Part shown: piece after piece, positions 15,479-25,497 of the stretch | How positions within the stretch are numbered: the stretch's first letter is position 1 | How the letters are laid out: the number at the start of each line of letters is the position of its first letter | Source: Bacteroidia bacterium | Lineage (GTDB): Bacteria; Bacteroidota; Bacteroidia; B-17B0; Aurantibacillaceae | Assembly: GCA_026415195.1 (NCBI GenBank) | Contig: JAOAHO010000006.1 | Location: 44,770-81,522, forward strand | Length of the DNA: 36,753 nt | Direction: 5' to 3' | The notes under the pieces: model-generated | The model's database searches: none | Told to the model about the DNA's origin: nothing | What the model saw: only the letters and a program-made list of their open reading frames with translations | Made by a program: the position numbers and the translations under genes

Positions 15479-18400
15479 ATGAACCGGATTTTCCGTAATT
15501 TATATTATATTTTTTTTCTCCTTGTCATTTCTATTTATTCACAGGAAAATTTGTTCCAGCAAGAGGTTAATTTTGAAATTCATGTTAAACTTGACGATGT
15601 GCATCATATCCTTCGTGGTTATGAAAAAATTGAATATATAAATAATTCCGACTCTACTTTAAATTTTATTTATTTTCATTTGTGGCCCAATGCCTACCGG
15701 CATGCAAACACGGCTTTAGGTCGGCAATTTTTCAAACAAGAAAACTATGTCATGATGAATCTTACCGATGATTCCAGGGGATGGATAGATTCACTTGACT
15801 TTGTATCTGATAATAAATCCTTGAAAACTGAAGCGCATCCTCTTTGGGAAGATGTAATCAAAGTGTATCTGAACTCACCGTTAAAACCAAAAGACACTAT
15901 TTTGATTACGACCCCCTTTAGGGTTAAAATTCCTTCTGCAGGTATTTCAAGGTTAGGACATTATCATCAATCCTATCACATTACCCAATGGTACCCAAAA
16001 CCGGCTGTATTTGATTATCAGGGATGGCATCCAATGCCTTACCTTGACCAAGGGGAATTCTATTCGGAATTCGGAACTTATGATGTTTTTATTACACTAC
16101 CCGAAAATTATATGGTTGGGGCAACGGGTGTCTTAATTCAACCGGAGGAAGAAGTCGATAGAATTAATGAAAGGATTTTGGAAAGCATTGATTTCATTGA
16201 TAAAGGAAAAGAAAAATATTCCATTGACTTTCCCCCATCTTCTCCCAGACTCAAAACTTTACATTTTCGCCAATATCGTGTTCATGATTTTGCCTGGTTT
16301 GCCGATAAGCGGTACTATGTTTTACACGACGTAGTGGTATTACCTGAATCGGGACGCGAGGTGGATACATGGATATTTTTTCTCAAAAAAGATGCTCTTT
16401 ATTGGAAAGATGCCCTTAACTATTTAAACCGTTCCTTATTATTTTACTCAAAAGAAGTTGGGGAATATCCATACAATCAAATTACGGCCGTATCGGGAGA
16501 AATGGCTGCCGGAGGCGGAATGGAATATCCGTGTATTACCGTTATATCCCCCGTATCGAACAGCATGCAATTGGATATCGTGATTACCCACGAAGTCGGG
16601 CACAACTGGTTTTATGGTATTTTAGCCACAAACGAACGTCTTTATCCCGGTATGGATGAGGGCATAAATTCCTTTTATGAATCAAAGTATGTGGAGGCCT
16701 TTTATCCCGACAAATCCATCAACGATTACCTGGACCTTGGACTCCCTTCATTTACCGGTGCCGACAAAATTCATTTATCCCGCGGACATTTGTATGCCTA
16801 CCTGTTATCGGCAAGGAATAATCTGGGACAACCCATATCTACGCGTGCCGATCTCTTCTCAAAATTCAATTACGGAAACATCGTTTACAGCAAAACCGCT
16901 CAAATTTTTAAAATGTTGGAAAATTTTATGGGAGAAGCAACCTTCAGAACTGCCATGCAATTTTACTTTGATAAATACAAATTTACCCATCCCTCTCCCA
17001 TATCCCTTTTGAAAACCCTCCAGTTTTTTTCAGGAAGCGACCTGAAATGGTTTTTTGATTATTTCATAAATTCTGATATAAAATTGGATTTATCGTTAAT
17101 TAAAATAAAAACCAATCCGAATTTCTCTTATCAACTTCTAGTTAAAAATAGAAAAGCTATTCCTACTCCCTTTTCAGTTTCGGCTTTCAGAAAAGACGGT
17201 ATAATCATAGGTACGGTTTGTAAGAATCCTTCCAAATATAATACCGATACCATTTTTTTTCCTCCTTGCAAAGCAGATTTTTTTGTTTTAGATGCAGAAG
17301 CAGTCCTTCCGGAACTCTACAGGCATAATAACGTACTCTATGTCAATAAAAAAATATTCAAACGAAACCTTAGACCCAAATTGAATTTCCTGACTTCCAT
17401 TCCCGATAATAAAAGAACTACTTTTTATTATTTTCCTTTAGCCGGTTACAACTTTAATGACGGGATAATGACCGGGATGCTTTTACACAATTACGATCTA
17501 TTGCCAAAACCCTTTGAATTTTTTATTGCCCCATTGTTCGGTTGGAAAAGTAAAGACCTTTCAGGTCTGGGAAATATGCAGTATTCTTTCTATCCTGAAG
17601 GCAAAACTCGAATTTTTCGCATTGGGTTGAATACAAAAAAATTCAGCTTATATGCTCCTAACATTTCTAAAAAAAGACACTATTACTTAAGGAATTCCCT
17701 GGATTTATTATGGGAAAGAAAACCGTCGGATTACACATTAAAAATTCGTTGGCAAGCCGGGGCCTCGGCCATTCATTTGTTCGACAAAAATAATTTCTTG
17801 ATTGCCGCCCAAAAAGACACGCATCGTATTTTCCTGAGGTATTTTATCAGCAGGGAAGACCGGCATTCATGGTCGCCGGAAAAACTCACGTTTATGCAAA
17901 CTTTAAATCGTAAATTTATTCGCACCGAATGCGAATATTTGAAAAGTATTCCGTTGAATGAACGTTATCATTTCAACCTCAGGTTCTTCTGCGGGCTTTT
18001 TTTCGATTTGGGTAAAGAACCCTCCTATTATGCGATGTTCAGTGCCTGGGGGCAAAATGCTCAGCGGGATTATACCTGCGACGGTTTCTTCTTTGGAAGG
18101 CCCCTAGGCAATGTATGGACAGAAAATCAATTCAGGGAAAACGACGGAGGCATGAAAGTCCGTTCAGCATTGGGTTCCTATACAAGGCATATTTTTTCAT
18201 TCACGTTTGAAAGCCCATCGTTCGGAAAACTTCCCCTTTATGCTTTTGCTGATGCCGCTGTCGTTGACCAACAAACAATCATCCGTCATTCCCTCCTTTG
18301 GGATACCGGAATTGCTTTTAAAATAAAAGAATTAGCACTTTCGGTTTATTTTCCTATATTGTATTCACGGGATATTCAGGAAAATCTTAAGCTTAACGAT

Positions 18401-18487
18401 ATCACGTTTTGGCGTACGATAAGGTTTTCCATTAACTTTGAATCATTCAAATTCCGTGAAATCGTGAATGCAAACTTACTGAACTGA
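15479..18487 (+). CDS. M1-family zinc metallopeptidase with large C-terminal beta-rich extension
   Basis: A 1002-residue exported protein with a signal peptide (NLYYIFFLLVISIYSQ). The N-terminal 550 residues form an M1 (gluzincin) aminopeptidase: a GGGMEYP substrate motif (about 345-351) and the zinc site HEVGH (371-375) with the third ligand Glu394 exactly 18 residues later. After about residue 620 the sequence changes to roughly 380 residues of alternating, aromatic-rich strands that look like an outer-membrane beta-barrel or porin-like domain. The peptidase part would act in the periplasm or at the surface; the barrel reading is inference. It starts directly after the TlpA-like gene and its TGA overlaps the ATG of the lpxH-like gene by one base. 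Confidence 0.85.
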   Translation: MNRIFRNLYYIFFLLVISIYSQENLFQQEVNFEIHVKLDDVHHILRGYEKIEYINNSDSTLNFIYFHLWPNAYRHANTALGRQFFKQENYVMMNLTDDSRGWIDSLDFVSDNKSLKTEAHPLWEDVIKVYLNSPLKPKDTILITTPFRVKIPSAGISRLGHYHQSYHITQWYPKPAVFDYQGWHPMPYLDQGEFYSEFGTYDVFITLPENYMVGATGVLIQPEEEVDRINERILESIDFIDKGKEKYSIDFPPSSPRLKTLHFRQYRVHDFAWFADKRYYVLHDVVVLPESGREVDTWIFFLKKDALYWKDALNYLNRSLLFYSKEVGEYPYNQITAVSGEMAAGGGMEYPCITVISPVSNSMQLDIVITHEVGHNWFYGILATNERLYPGMDEGINSFYESKYVEAFYPDKSINDYLDLGLPSFTGADKIHLSRGHLYAYLLSARNNLGQPISTRADLFSKFNYGNIVYSKTAQIFKMLENFMGEATFRTAMQFYFDKYKFTHPSPISLLKTLQFFSGSDLKWFFDYFINSDIKLDLSLIKIKTNPNFSYQLLVKNRKAIPTPFSVSAFRKDGIIIGTVCKNPSKYNTDTIFFPPCKADFFVLDAEAVLPELYRHNNVLYVNKKIFKRNLRPKLNFLTSIPDNKRTTFYYFPLAGYNFNDGIMTGMLLHNYDLLPKPFEFFIAPLFGWKSKDLSGLGNMQYSFYPEGKTRIFRIGLNTKKFSLYAPNISKKRHYYLRNSLDLLWERKPSDYTLKIRWQAGASAIHLFDKNNFLIAAQKDTHRIFLRYFISREDRHSWSPEKLTFMQTLNRKFIRTECEYLKSIPLNERYHFNLRFFCGLFFDLGKEPSYYAMFSAWGQNAQRDYTCDGFFFGRPLGNVWTENQFRENDGGMKVRSALGSYTRHIFSFTFESPSFGKLPLYAFADAAVVDQQTIIRHSLLWDTGIAFKIKELALSVYFPILYSRDIQENLKLNDITFWRTIRFSINFESFKFREIVNANLLN

Positions 18488-19239
18488 TGGAAGGAAAAAA
18501 AATATTTTTTGCATCCGATTTTCATTTAGGGGTTCCTGATTCTTCAACCTCCCTGATCCGTGAAAGAAGCATATGTCGCTGGATTGAAGCAATATCTAAA
18601 GATGCTCTCGCCATATATTTATTGGGTGACTTATTTGACTTTTGGTTCGAGCATCGCTATACCTGTCCCAAAGGTCATACCAGATTTTTGGGTAAGTTGG
18701 CATCCGTAACCGATAATGGTATCCCGGTGCATGTGTTTACAGGCAACCACGACATGTGGATGTTCGATTACCTTACGAAAGAGGCAGGATTGATCATACA
18801 CCGAAAACCATTGGTTTTTGAAGCTTTTGGAAAAAAAATCATGGTCGGTCATGGCGACGGACTTGGTCCCGGAGACCCCGGGTATAAAATAATAAAAAAA
18901 ATATTTGCCAATCCCTTATGCATTTGGCTATTTGCCCGAATGCATCCGAATATTTCATTCCGTATTGCACGTTTTTTTTCAAAAAAAAGCCGCCTTGCTC
19001 AGGGCAATGAAGAGGTATTTCAGGGAGAAAACAAGGAATGGCTAATTTCTTTTTGTAAGGAGTATCTGAAAAAAGAAACCATCGATTTTTTCATTTTTGG
19101 ACACCGGCATTTGGTAATCGATTATCCGATAAATAACGCAAGATACCTGAACTTAGGGCATTGGTTTGGAACCGAAGGCACTTATGCCGAATTATGTAAC
19201 GATGGAAAATTATATGTAAAAAAATGGCCTATTAAATAA
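18487..19239 (+). CDS. lpxH: UDP-2,3-diacylglucosamine diphosphatase (LpxH-like)
   Basis: Metallophosphoesterase of 250 residues resembling LpxH, which hydrolyses UDP-2,3-diacylglucosamine to lipid X in lipid A synthesis at the cytoplasmic face of the inner membrane. All calcineurin-like metal motifs are present: SDFHLG near the N-terminus, GDLFDFW, GNHDMW, GHGDG and GHRH near the C-terminus. No signal peptide or transmembrane helix. LpxH is the best assignment in a Bacteroidota genome that also carries heptose-epimerase and BamA genes, but related phosphoesterases share the fold. It overlaps the peptidase gene by one base (TGATG); uppS follows after 57 bases with its own promoter. Confidence 0.85.
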   Translation: MEGKKIFFASDFHLGVPDSSTSLIRERSICRWIEAISKDALAIYLLGDLFDFWFEHRYTCPKGHTRFLGKLASVTDNGIPVHVFTGNHDMWMFDYLTKEAGLIIHRKPLVFEAFGKKIMVGHGDGLGPGDPGYKIIKKIFANPLCIWLFARMHPNISFRIARFFSKKSRLAQGNEEVFQGENKEWLISFCKEYLKKETIDFFIFGHRHLVIDYPINNARYLNLGHWFGTEGTYAELCNDGKLYVKKWPIK

Positions 19240-19256
19240 TCTTAACAATCCTGAAA

Positions 19257-19285
19257 TTGAGGCAAAATCATTTTTTTTACTTTTG
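19257..19285 (+). promoter_or_regulatory. Promoter for uppS-bamA
   Basis: TTG (19257-19259), 18 bases, TACTTTTG (19278-19285), a full match to the Bacteroidota form with good spacing. Transcription would begin near 19291, about 6 bases before the uppS ATG, so the leader would be very short. Confidence 0.52.
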
Positions 19286-19296
19286 TCAATCAATTC

Positions 19297-20034
19297 ATGA
19301 ATGAAATTCTGAAACCCGTACCGGTACATGTGGCCATTATCATGGATGGAAATGGGCGTTGGGCAAAATCCCGGGGAAAAAACCGTATTGAAGGACACCG
19401 CGAAGGGGTAAATTCCGTGAAAGAGGTGGTGAAGGCTGCAGTTGAAATTGGGATACGATACCTGACCCTCTATACCTTCAGCACTGAAAACTGGAACCGA
19501 CCGAAAGAAGAGGTTGATGCTCTGATGGAATTATTGGTGGGCACCATCAGTTCACAAACACATGAACTGATAGAAAACGGAGTGAAGCTGACCACCATCG
19601 GTGATATGGAAAGCTTGCCCCGCCATTGCCGTGAAGAACTGGAGGAATGCATCAGCCTCACTTCAAACGGAAAAAACATCCATGTTATTCTTGCACTTAG
19701 TTATTCCTCAAAATGGGAAATAACGCAAGCCGTCAGAAAAATAGCCGAAAAAGTTAAAGCCGGAATCTTATTACCTGAAAAAATCAACGAATTTGTTATT
19801 GAAGAACATTTGGCCACCTCAGGCCTCCCCGACCCCGACTTGCTTATACGCACCGGAGGGGAATGCAGAATCAGCAATTATTTACTTTGGCAACTGGCCT
19901 ATGCGGAATTCTATTTCACACCGGTGATGTGGCCCGATTTCAGAAAAAAAGAATTTTTGGAAGCCATTGAAGTTTATCAAAAACGAGAAAGAAGATATGG
20001 CATGACTTCGGAACAAATTGTCTCTGGCTCATGA
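19297..20034 (+). CDS. uppS: Isoprenyl transferase (undecaprenyl diphosphate synthase)
   Basis: Cis-prenyltransferase that elongates farnesyl diphosphate to undecaprenyl diphosphate, the lipid carrier for peptidoglycan, O-antigen and capsule precursors. The 245-residue protein has the catalytic motif MDGNGRWA (Asp17), the GHREG His34 region, YTFSTENWNRP, and the C-terminal DLLIRTGGECRISNYLLWQLAYAEF-type block with the conserved Arg and the Glu near the end. The start ATG 19297 puts these at the usual positions. Its stop overlaps the bamA start in ATGA (4 bases), so envelope lipid-carrier synthesis and outer-membrane assembly are produced from one mRNA; this uppS-bamA pairing is common in Bacteroidota. 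Confidence 0.97.
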   Translation: MNEILKPVPVHVAIIMDGNGRWAKSRGKNRIEGHREGVNSVKEVVKAAVEIGIRYLTLYTFSTENWNRPKEEVDALMELLVGTISSQTHELIENGVKLTTIGDMESLPRHCREELEECISLTSNGKNIHVILALSYSSKWEITQAVRKIAEKVKAGILLPEKINEFVIEEHLATSGLPDPDLLIRTGGECRISNYLLWQLAYAEFYFTPVMWPDFRKKEFLEAIEVYQKRERRYGMTSEQIVSGS

Positions 20035-22613
20035 AATTAATAAATTACTTTAAAATAATTTTCTTTTTTTTACAAATTTCCAATGCACAAACAGTTTCCG
20101 ACAGCATCTGGATCCAACCCTTTAAAACCCAGAAAAAATATCGGCTTGGTGGTTTACGAATTGAAGGAATAGAAGCAACCGACAAGAATGTTATTAAATT
20201 CATTACCGGTTTTACGGAGGGGCAGTTGATCACCATTCCCGGAGACCAAATTACCGATGCCTTGAAAGCCGTATGGAAGCAGGGGCTCTATGATGATGTG
20301 GAGATATATCAGGAAAAAGTGGTGGGGAATGATGTTTTTCTTGTCTTGAAAGTTAAAGAAAAGCCACGATTATCGAAATATACATTCAAAGGCCAGATAA
20401 GAAAAGGGGAAGCCGACGATATTCGAAACAAAATGCGCCTGTTAAAAGAAAGGGTGCTTACGGATTATCTTATCGGAAATGCCGTGAACATCACAAAAGA
20501 GTATTTTATAAATAAAGGATTTTATCATGTAACCGTGGATGTAAAATTGGAAAACGATCCCGAAACCAAGACACCACACCAAATCATGACCATTATCGTA
20601 GATAAAGGAAAAAAAGTCCGAATTAATGATGTGATTATTCATGGCAACACCGTCTTCAAAGACGGAAAACTCAGAAGAAGATTAAAAGAATGCAAGCGCT
20701 ATCGATGGTGGAATATTTTCAATTCTGGAAAATATTTGGAAGATAATCTCAAAGCCGATCTTCCGAAAATTGTGGAAAAATACAACGATAAAGGGTACCG
20801 GGATGCCCGTATTGTTAAAGACAGTGTATATTTTGTCTCGAAAAACAGGGTTAATATTGAAATCACGGTAGACGAAGGGCATAAATACTACTTCGGCACA
20901 TTTAAATGGTATGGCAATGCCAAATACCGTAGCGGGCAACTGGACACCATTTTGAACATCAAGCCCGGTGAAGTTTTCAATCAGTCGAAGTTGGATCAAA
21001 AATTATACATGAACCCCAACGGAATGGATATTTCTTCGCTTTACATGGACGATGGATATTTGTTTTTCAATATTCAACCCGTTGAAAGCCGAATTACTAA
21101 CGACACCATACACTACGACATCTTTATCTATGAAGGAAAACAGGCGAAAATCAACCGTGTTACGGTGAAAGGCAATGATAAAACTTCCGATCGCGTAATA
21201 TTCAGGGAAATCCGTTCCAGGCCCGGGCAATTATTCAGAAGATCGGACATCATACGGACGCAAAGAGAACTTGCACAATTAAATTATTTCGACCCTGAAA
21301 AAATGAATGTTGTTCCCAAACCCAATCCTGCCGACGGAACGGTGGATATTGAATATACCCTGGAGGAAAAACCCAACGACCAGTTGGAATTAAGCGGGGG
21401 ATGGGGAGGAAGAAGGAATTCGTTTAATCCCGGTGCGGGTGGAGTAGGGTTAATTGGTACGCTTGGTGTCTCATTCAATAATTTCTCCACTCGTAATTTT
21501 TTCAAAAAAGAATCGTGGCGACCTTTGCCAACCGGCGATGGCCAACGCCTTTCATTGCGAGCCCAAACCAACGGGATTTTTTTCCAGTCATATAACTTTT
21601 CCTTCACCGAGCCCTGGCTTGGAGGAAAAAAACCAAATTCCCTGACTTTTTCAGTTTTTCACACTCTGTTTGGCAACGGTGAAAGGAAATATTCCGACCG
21701 CAAAAACAAAATCAAAAACCCTAACCGCCAAAGCATGAGCATCATCGGTGGTTCTTTGAACTTCGGCAGGAGGTTAATGTGGCCCGACAATTATTTCAGC
21801 ATGTTCAACGCCCTGAATTATAATTATTACGAATTAACCAAATATGCCGGAGTATTTGTTTTCAGCGATGGATTTGCACACGATATCAATACAAACCTTA
21901 CGCTTTCAAGAAATTCCATTGATCAGCCCATATTTCCCAAAACCGGTTCAAACTTCACTTTCTTCGGCCAATGGACACCACCCTACTCACTCTTATCCGG
22001 TAAAAATTATGCCGATTTATCCATTCGGGAACGATATAAATTTGTTGAATACCATAAGTATAAAATAACCGGAGAGTGGTTTGTTCAACTGACCAATAAA
22101 AAAGCGTCTGAAGGTAAAGAAGCACGTAATTTAGTTTTAAGAACCAAAGTGGGGTACGGATTTTTAATGTATTACAATAAAATTCTGGGCTTTTCGCCGT
22201 TCGAACGTTTTTATGTGGGAGGCAGCGGATTAAGCGGATTTCAGAATTTTGTAGCACGTGAAATTATTGGACTCAGGGGGTATCCTGATCAGGAAGTATC
22301 TTCAGATGTTGGTGATCCAATTGTATGTCGCTATACAATGGAACTCCGATATCCCATCACCTTAAATCCACAAGCCACCATATTTGTTTTAGGGTTTGCG
22401 GAAGCCGGGAATGCATTTCCTAACTACAAATATTTTAATCCTTTTAAAGTCAGAAGAAGTACAGGAATTGGCTTAAGGGTATTCCTGCCCATGTTTGGGC
22501 TTTTGGGTATAGATTATGGTTGGGGGTTTGATCCTTTACCTGGCCAATCACTTAAAGATGTCAGAAAAGGGCAATTTCATTTTACCATCGGGGGAATGTT
22601 GGGCGAACTATAG
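20031..22613 (+). CDS. bamA: Outer membrane protein assembly factor BamA
   Basis: Omp85-family core of the BAM machine, which folds beta-barrel proteins into the outer membrane. The 860-residue protein has a signal peptide (FKIIFFFLQISNAQ), a series of POTRA domains up to about residue 445 (for example KYRLGGLRIEGI, VRINDVIIHGN, KINRVTVKGN), and a C-terminal 16-strand barrel. The conserved loop-6 motif appears as LRGY (about 747-750, in IIGLRGYPDQ). The C-terminus ends FHFTIGGMLGEL rather than with a terminal aromatic residue. The barrel would also be a route for the surface proteins encoded nearby only indirectly, since T9SS cargo uses a different export gate. It is coupled to uppS by ATGA overlap. 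Confidence 0.95.
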   Translation: MKLINYFKIIFFFLQISNAQTVSDSIWIQPFKTQKKYRLGGLRIEGIEATDKNVIKFITGFTEGQLITIPGDQITDALKAVWKQGLYDDVEIYQEKVVGNDVFLVLKVKEKPRLSKYTFKGQIRKGEADDIRNKMRLLKERVLTDYLIGNAVNITKEYFINKGFYHVTVDVKLENDPETKTPHQIMTIIVDKGKKVRINDVIIHGNTVFKDGKLRRRLKECKRYRWWNIFNSGKYLEDNLKADLPKIVEKYNDKGYRDARIVKDSVYFVSKNRVNIEITVDEGHKYYFGTFKWYGNAKYRSGQLDTILNIKPGEVFNQSKLDQKLYMNPNGMDISSLYMDDGYLFFNIQPVESRITNDTIHYDIFIYEGKQAKINRVTVKGNDKTSDRVIFREIRSRPGQLFRRSDIIRTQRELAQLNYFDPEKMNVVPKPNPADGTVDIEYTLEEKPNDQLELSGGWGGRRNSFNPGAGGVGLIGTLGVSFNNFSTRNFFKKESWRPLPTGDGQRLSLRAQTNGIFFQSYNFSFTEPWLGGKKPNSLTFSVFHTLFGNGERKYSDRKNKIKNPNRQSMSIIGGSLNFGRRLMWPDNYFSMFNALNYNYYELTKYAGVFVFSDGFAHDINTNLTLSRNSIDQPIFPKTGSNFTFFGQWTPPYSLLSGKNYADLSIRERYKFVEYHKYKITGEWFVQLTNKKASEGKEARNLVLRTKVGYGFLMYYNKILGFSPFERFYVGGSGLSGFQNFVAREIIGLRGYPDQEVSSDVGDPIVCRYTMELRYPITLNPQATIFVLGFAEAGNAFPNYKYFNPFKVRRSTGIGLRVFLPMFGLLGIDYGWGFDPLPGQSLKDVRKGQFHFTIGGMLGEL

Positions 22614-22657
22614 GTTAAAATGAGGGAAGTTGCCCTATAGATTATTGATTTTTTTTT
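22608..22657 (+). terminator. Possible terminator after bamA
   Basis: CTATAGG (22608-22614, overlapping the bamA stop) pairs with CCTATAG (22634-22640), and a T-rich run follows from 22649. The loop is 19 bases and the spacing to the T-run is long, so this is a weak terminator call. Confidence 0.35.
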
Positions 22658-22699
22658 ATTTAGTTTTTTTTATTCTTATATTAGTGCATTAAAAAAGCT

Positions 22700-25495
22700 A
22701 TGAAACAATTTTTTTCCTTTTTCACTTTTGTTTGTTTTTTTAATTATTGGGCACAAATTGATTCCCTAGCAGGCTTTGATTATAATCATGTAAATGCACA
22801 TTTATCCTCAATTACAGATCCTTTTGAAAAAAACAAAAGATTTGAGATGATAAAAAGAAACTGGCTAATCAGAAAGTATCATCTTAGAAAAAATTATGAT
22901 AATGAAAATTTAATATCTCATAAAATAACTAGTAATAATTCGGTTTTTCAAGGTAATCAACCCCCTCCATGCACGAACATTGATTTCGAAAGTGGAAATT
23001 TCAGTACCTGGACCACCCAAAACTGTCAAATCATGACTGGTGGAACTGATCCTTGGGGGAATTTTCCCAGGGTTTTTCCGGGCGGAAATTATTCAATAAA
23101 AATTGGCGATGATTGGGCTAATACGTGTTATTGTAATAATCTTGGGATTTGTAACTCTTTTGCCAGAAGACAAATCAATGTTACACCCGCTAATAATCTT
23201 TTACAGTTACATTTTGCTTTTGTAGTATATAATTTTCCTCATACGCCTGCTGATGCAGCAAACATTCAACTCAGAATAAGAGATCCCTTGACCAATACAT
23301 ATTTTAATTGTCCGCAATTCAACCTTTATTATAATGGAACAACTAACCAATTTGTTGGATTAAATGGAATGTTTACGGTAAACTTCGGAGGATTGGATAC
23401 CCGATGTGAAACCGGATGTTTTGGACAATGTAATGTTTCGTATCTACCTTGGTCAACAATTAATATTGATTTAAATTCATTCATGGGTCAGACCATTGAA
23501 GTAGAAGTAATTTGTAACTGGTGTGCATACTTAGTAGATTGGGCTTATGCTTATCTGGACATGGATTGTTTGTCATATAATGTATCAAACGGGACCTGTG
23601 GTTCTACACTTTGTGCACCAAACGGTTTTGCTTCATATAACTGGACTTTCCCAAATGGAGCCACACAAACAGGATCATGCATTGTACCCCCGGTTGCAGG
23701 AATTTATACAGTAGTGGCACAACCCATGATCGGGTGTCAGAACCCTACTACTTTTACACTACAAGTCCAGGCAAATTTTACTGCCAATGTTACCTCCTCA
23801 AGTGTAACCTGTAATGGATTTTCAAATGGTAGTGCTTCGGTATCCGTTAATCCCCCATCATCCAATTTAAATTACACCTGGCTACCAATTGGTGCCAATA
23901 CTCCAAGCGTAAGCGGACTTTCTGCCGGTGTTTATACAGTCTCGGTTTCTGATGCCAGTTGTGTGGATACAAAAACTTTCCAGGTACTTCAACCTCCTGC
24001 CCTATCCATTACGGCAAGTTCTCAGAGTGTCAGTTGTGCCGGTTACTCTAATGGTTCGGCAAGTGCTACGGTTGCAGGAGGCATGGGGTCTTATTCTTAT
24101 ACTTGGGCTCCAATGGGAGGAAACAATTCCAGTGCTAACAACTTACCTGCAAACATATATACTATATCTGCTTCTGACCTTAACGGATGCTTAATTTCAA
24201 CTGTTATACCTGTTATCGAACCTTCAGCAGTCTTATTAAACAGCACGCCAAACCAAACCATCTGTTATGGTAACAGTATTAATCTTTCAGCCAATGCCAG
24301 CGGTGGAACTCCCGGGTATACATATAATTGGTCGAATCCCATAACAGCAAACACTTCCGGGCCACATAGTGTCACTTTAACCAATTCGGCGGTATTTACA
24401 GTTCAGGCTACCGACCAAAATAATTGTTCATCACCGGTCAATACTATTAATATTCACGTCCTACCTCCGCTTATTGCGAGCGGATATGTAACTTCTGTTT
24501 GTGATGGATCTATGGTTACGTTAGTACCCAATATCATTTCTCCAGGTAATGGCGGGCCTTATACCTATACCTGGAATAATGGAAACACAGGTCCTCAATA
24601 CAGTGTGATTGGTAATTTAAGTAATGGCCCTCAAAATATTTTTAGTGTATCTATTGAAGACGGTTGCAGTATTCCCGGAACCAGTGCATTTTTTACGGTT
24701 AACGTCAACCCAAATCCGGTCATAAGTTTCAGTGCTTTTCCCAAAAGCGGATGCGTTCCATTAACCGTATATTATTATGGATTCAGTAATGGTCAGAATG
24801 ACTCATTTTTTTGGAACTTCGATAATGGGGTGACCTCTAACCAACAAAATTTTGTCACCACTTATTCGAATGTTGGTTCTTATACTCCAACACTTACGGT
24901 TACCAGTGATAAGGGATGTACAACTTCCAGTTTTGCACCAAACTATATTAATGTTTATCCGTATCCTGTGGCGGACTTCAATGCCAGTTCATGGACAATA
25001 TCCATACTTGATCCAACCGTCCAACTGTTCAATACGAGCTTAGGTGCATCCAGTTTTTCCTGGAGTGTTTATGGAGGAAATACATATCAATCCAATTTAA
25101 CCAATCCGATTTTTTATTTGGATTTAGTTGGAACTCACACCGTTGTTTTAGAAGTTAAAAATGTATACGGATGCTATGATTTTATACATAAATTAATCCA
25201 TGTAGAGCCTGAGTTCCATATCTATATTCCCAACACTTTTACTCCAAATGATGACAACATAAACGATGTGTTTTTTCCAAAAGGTATTGGCATTTCAGAA
25301 ACCGGATATAAAATGTTGATTTTTAACCGATGGGGTGAACTTATTTTTGAAAGCAGGGATTTTAAAAAGGGATGGGATGGTACAGGAAGGGATGGAGAAA
25401 AGGTAAAGCAGGATGTATATGTTTATAAAATATATGTAAAAGATTTAAAAGGGAAGGAGCATGAATTTACCGGACACGTAAATTGTATAAGGTAA
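22700..25495 (+). CDS. SprB-repeat and PKD surface protein with T9SS type B (gliding-type) sorting domain
   Basis: A 931-residue secreted protein. A signal peptide (MKQFFSFFTFVCFFNYWAQ) is followed by a Cys-rich N-terminal region (about 80-300), at least two SprB-like repeats (about 365-510, with the VTCNGFSNGSASV and SVSCAGYSNGSASA starts and GVYTVSVSD-type ends), further Ig/PKD-like modules including a PKD domain near 690-760 (FFWNFDNGV, GSYTPTLTVTSDKGC), and a CHU_C/T9SS type B C-terminal domain with IPNTFTPNDDNINDVF, IFNRWGELIFES and GWDGTGRDG. Such proteins are exported by the type IX system and act as surface adhesins or in gliding; no function beyond that can be read here. The upstream gap is AT-rich with no clear promoter. 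It converges with the ferredoxin reductase with 2 bases between stops. Confidence 0.9.
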   Translation: MKQFFSFFTFVCFFNYWAQIDSLAGFDYNHVNAHLSSITDPFEKNKRFEMIKRNWLIRKYHLRKNYDNENLISHKITSNNSVFQGNQPPPCTNIDFESGNFSTWTTQNCQIMTGGTDPWGNFPRVFPGGNYSIKIGDDWANTCYCNNLGICNSFARRQINVTPANNLLQLHFAFVVYNFPHTPADAANIQLRIRDPLTNTYFNCPQFNLYYNGTTNQFVGLNGMFTVNFGGLDTRCETGCFGQCNVSYLPWSTINIDLNSFMGQTIEVEVICNWCAYLVDWAYAYLDMDCLSYNVSNGTCGSTLCAPNGFASYNWTFPNGATQTGSCIVPPVAGIYTVVAQPMIGCQNPTTFTLQVQANFTANVTSSSVTCNGFSNGSASVSVNPPSSNLNYTWLPIGANTPSVSGLSAGVYTVSVSDASCVDTKTFQVLQPPALSITASSQSVSCAGYSNGSASATVAGGMGSYSYTWAPMGGNNSSANNLPANIYTISASDLNGCLISTVIPVIEPSAVLLNSTPNQTICYGNSINLSANASGGTPGYTYNWSNPITANTSGPHSVTLTNSAVFTVQATDQNNCSSPVNTINIHVLPPLIASGYVTSVCDGSMVTLVPNIISPGNGGPYTYTWNNGNTGPQYSVIGNLSNGPQNIFSVSIEDGCSIPGTSAFFTVNVNPNPVISFSAFPKSGCVPLTVYYYGFSNGQNDSFFWNFDNGVTSNQQNFVTTYSNVGSYTPTLTVTSDKGCTTSSFAPNYINVYPYPVADFNASSWTISILDPTVQLFNTSLGASSFSWSVYGGNTYQSNLTNPIFYLDLVGTHTVVLEVKNVYGCYDFIHKLIHVEPEFHIYIPNTFTPNDDNINDVFFPKGIGISETGYKMLIFNRWGELIFESRDFKKGWDGTGRDGEKVKQDVYVYKIYVKDLKGKEHEFTGHVNCIR

Positions 25496-25497
25496 TG

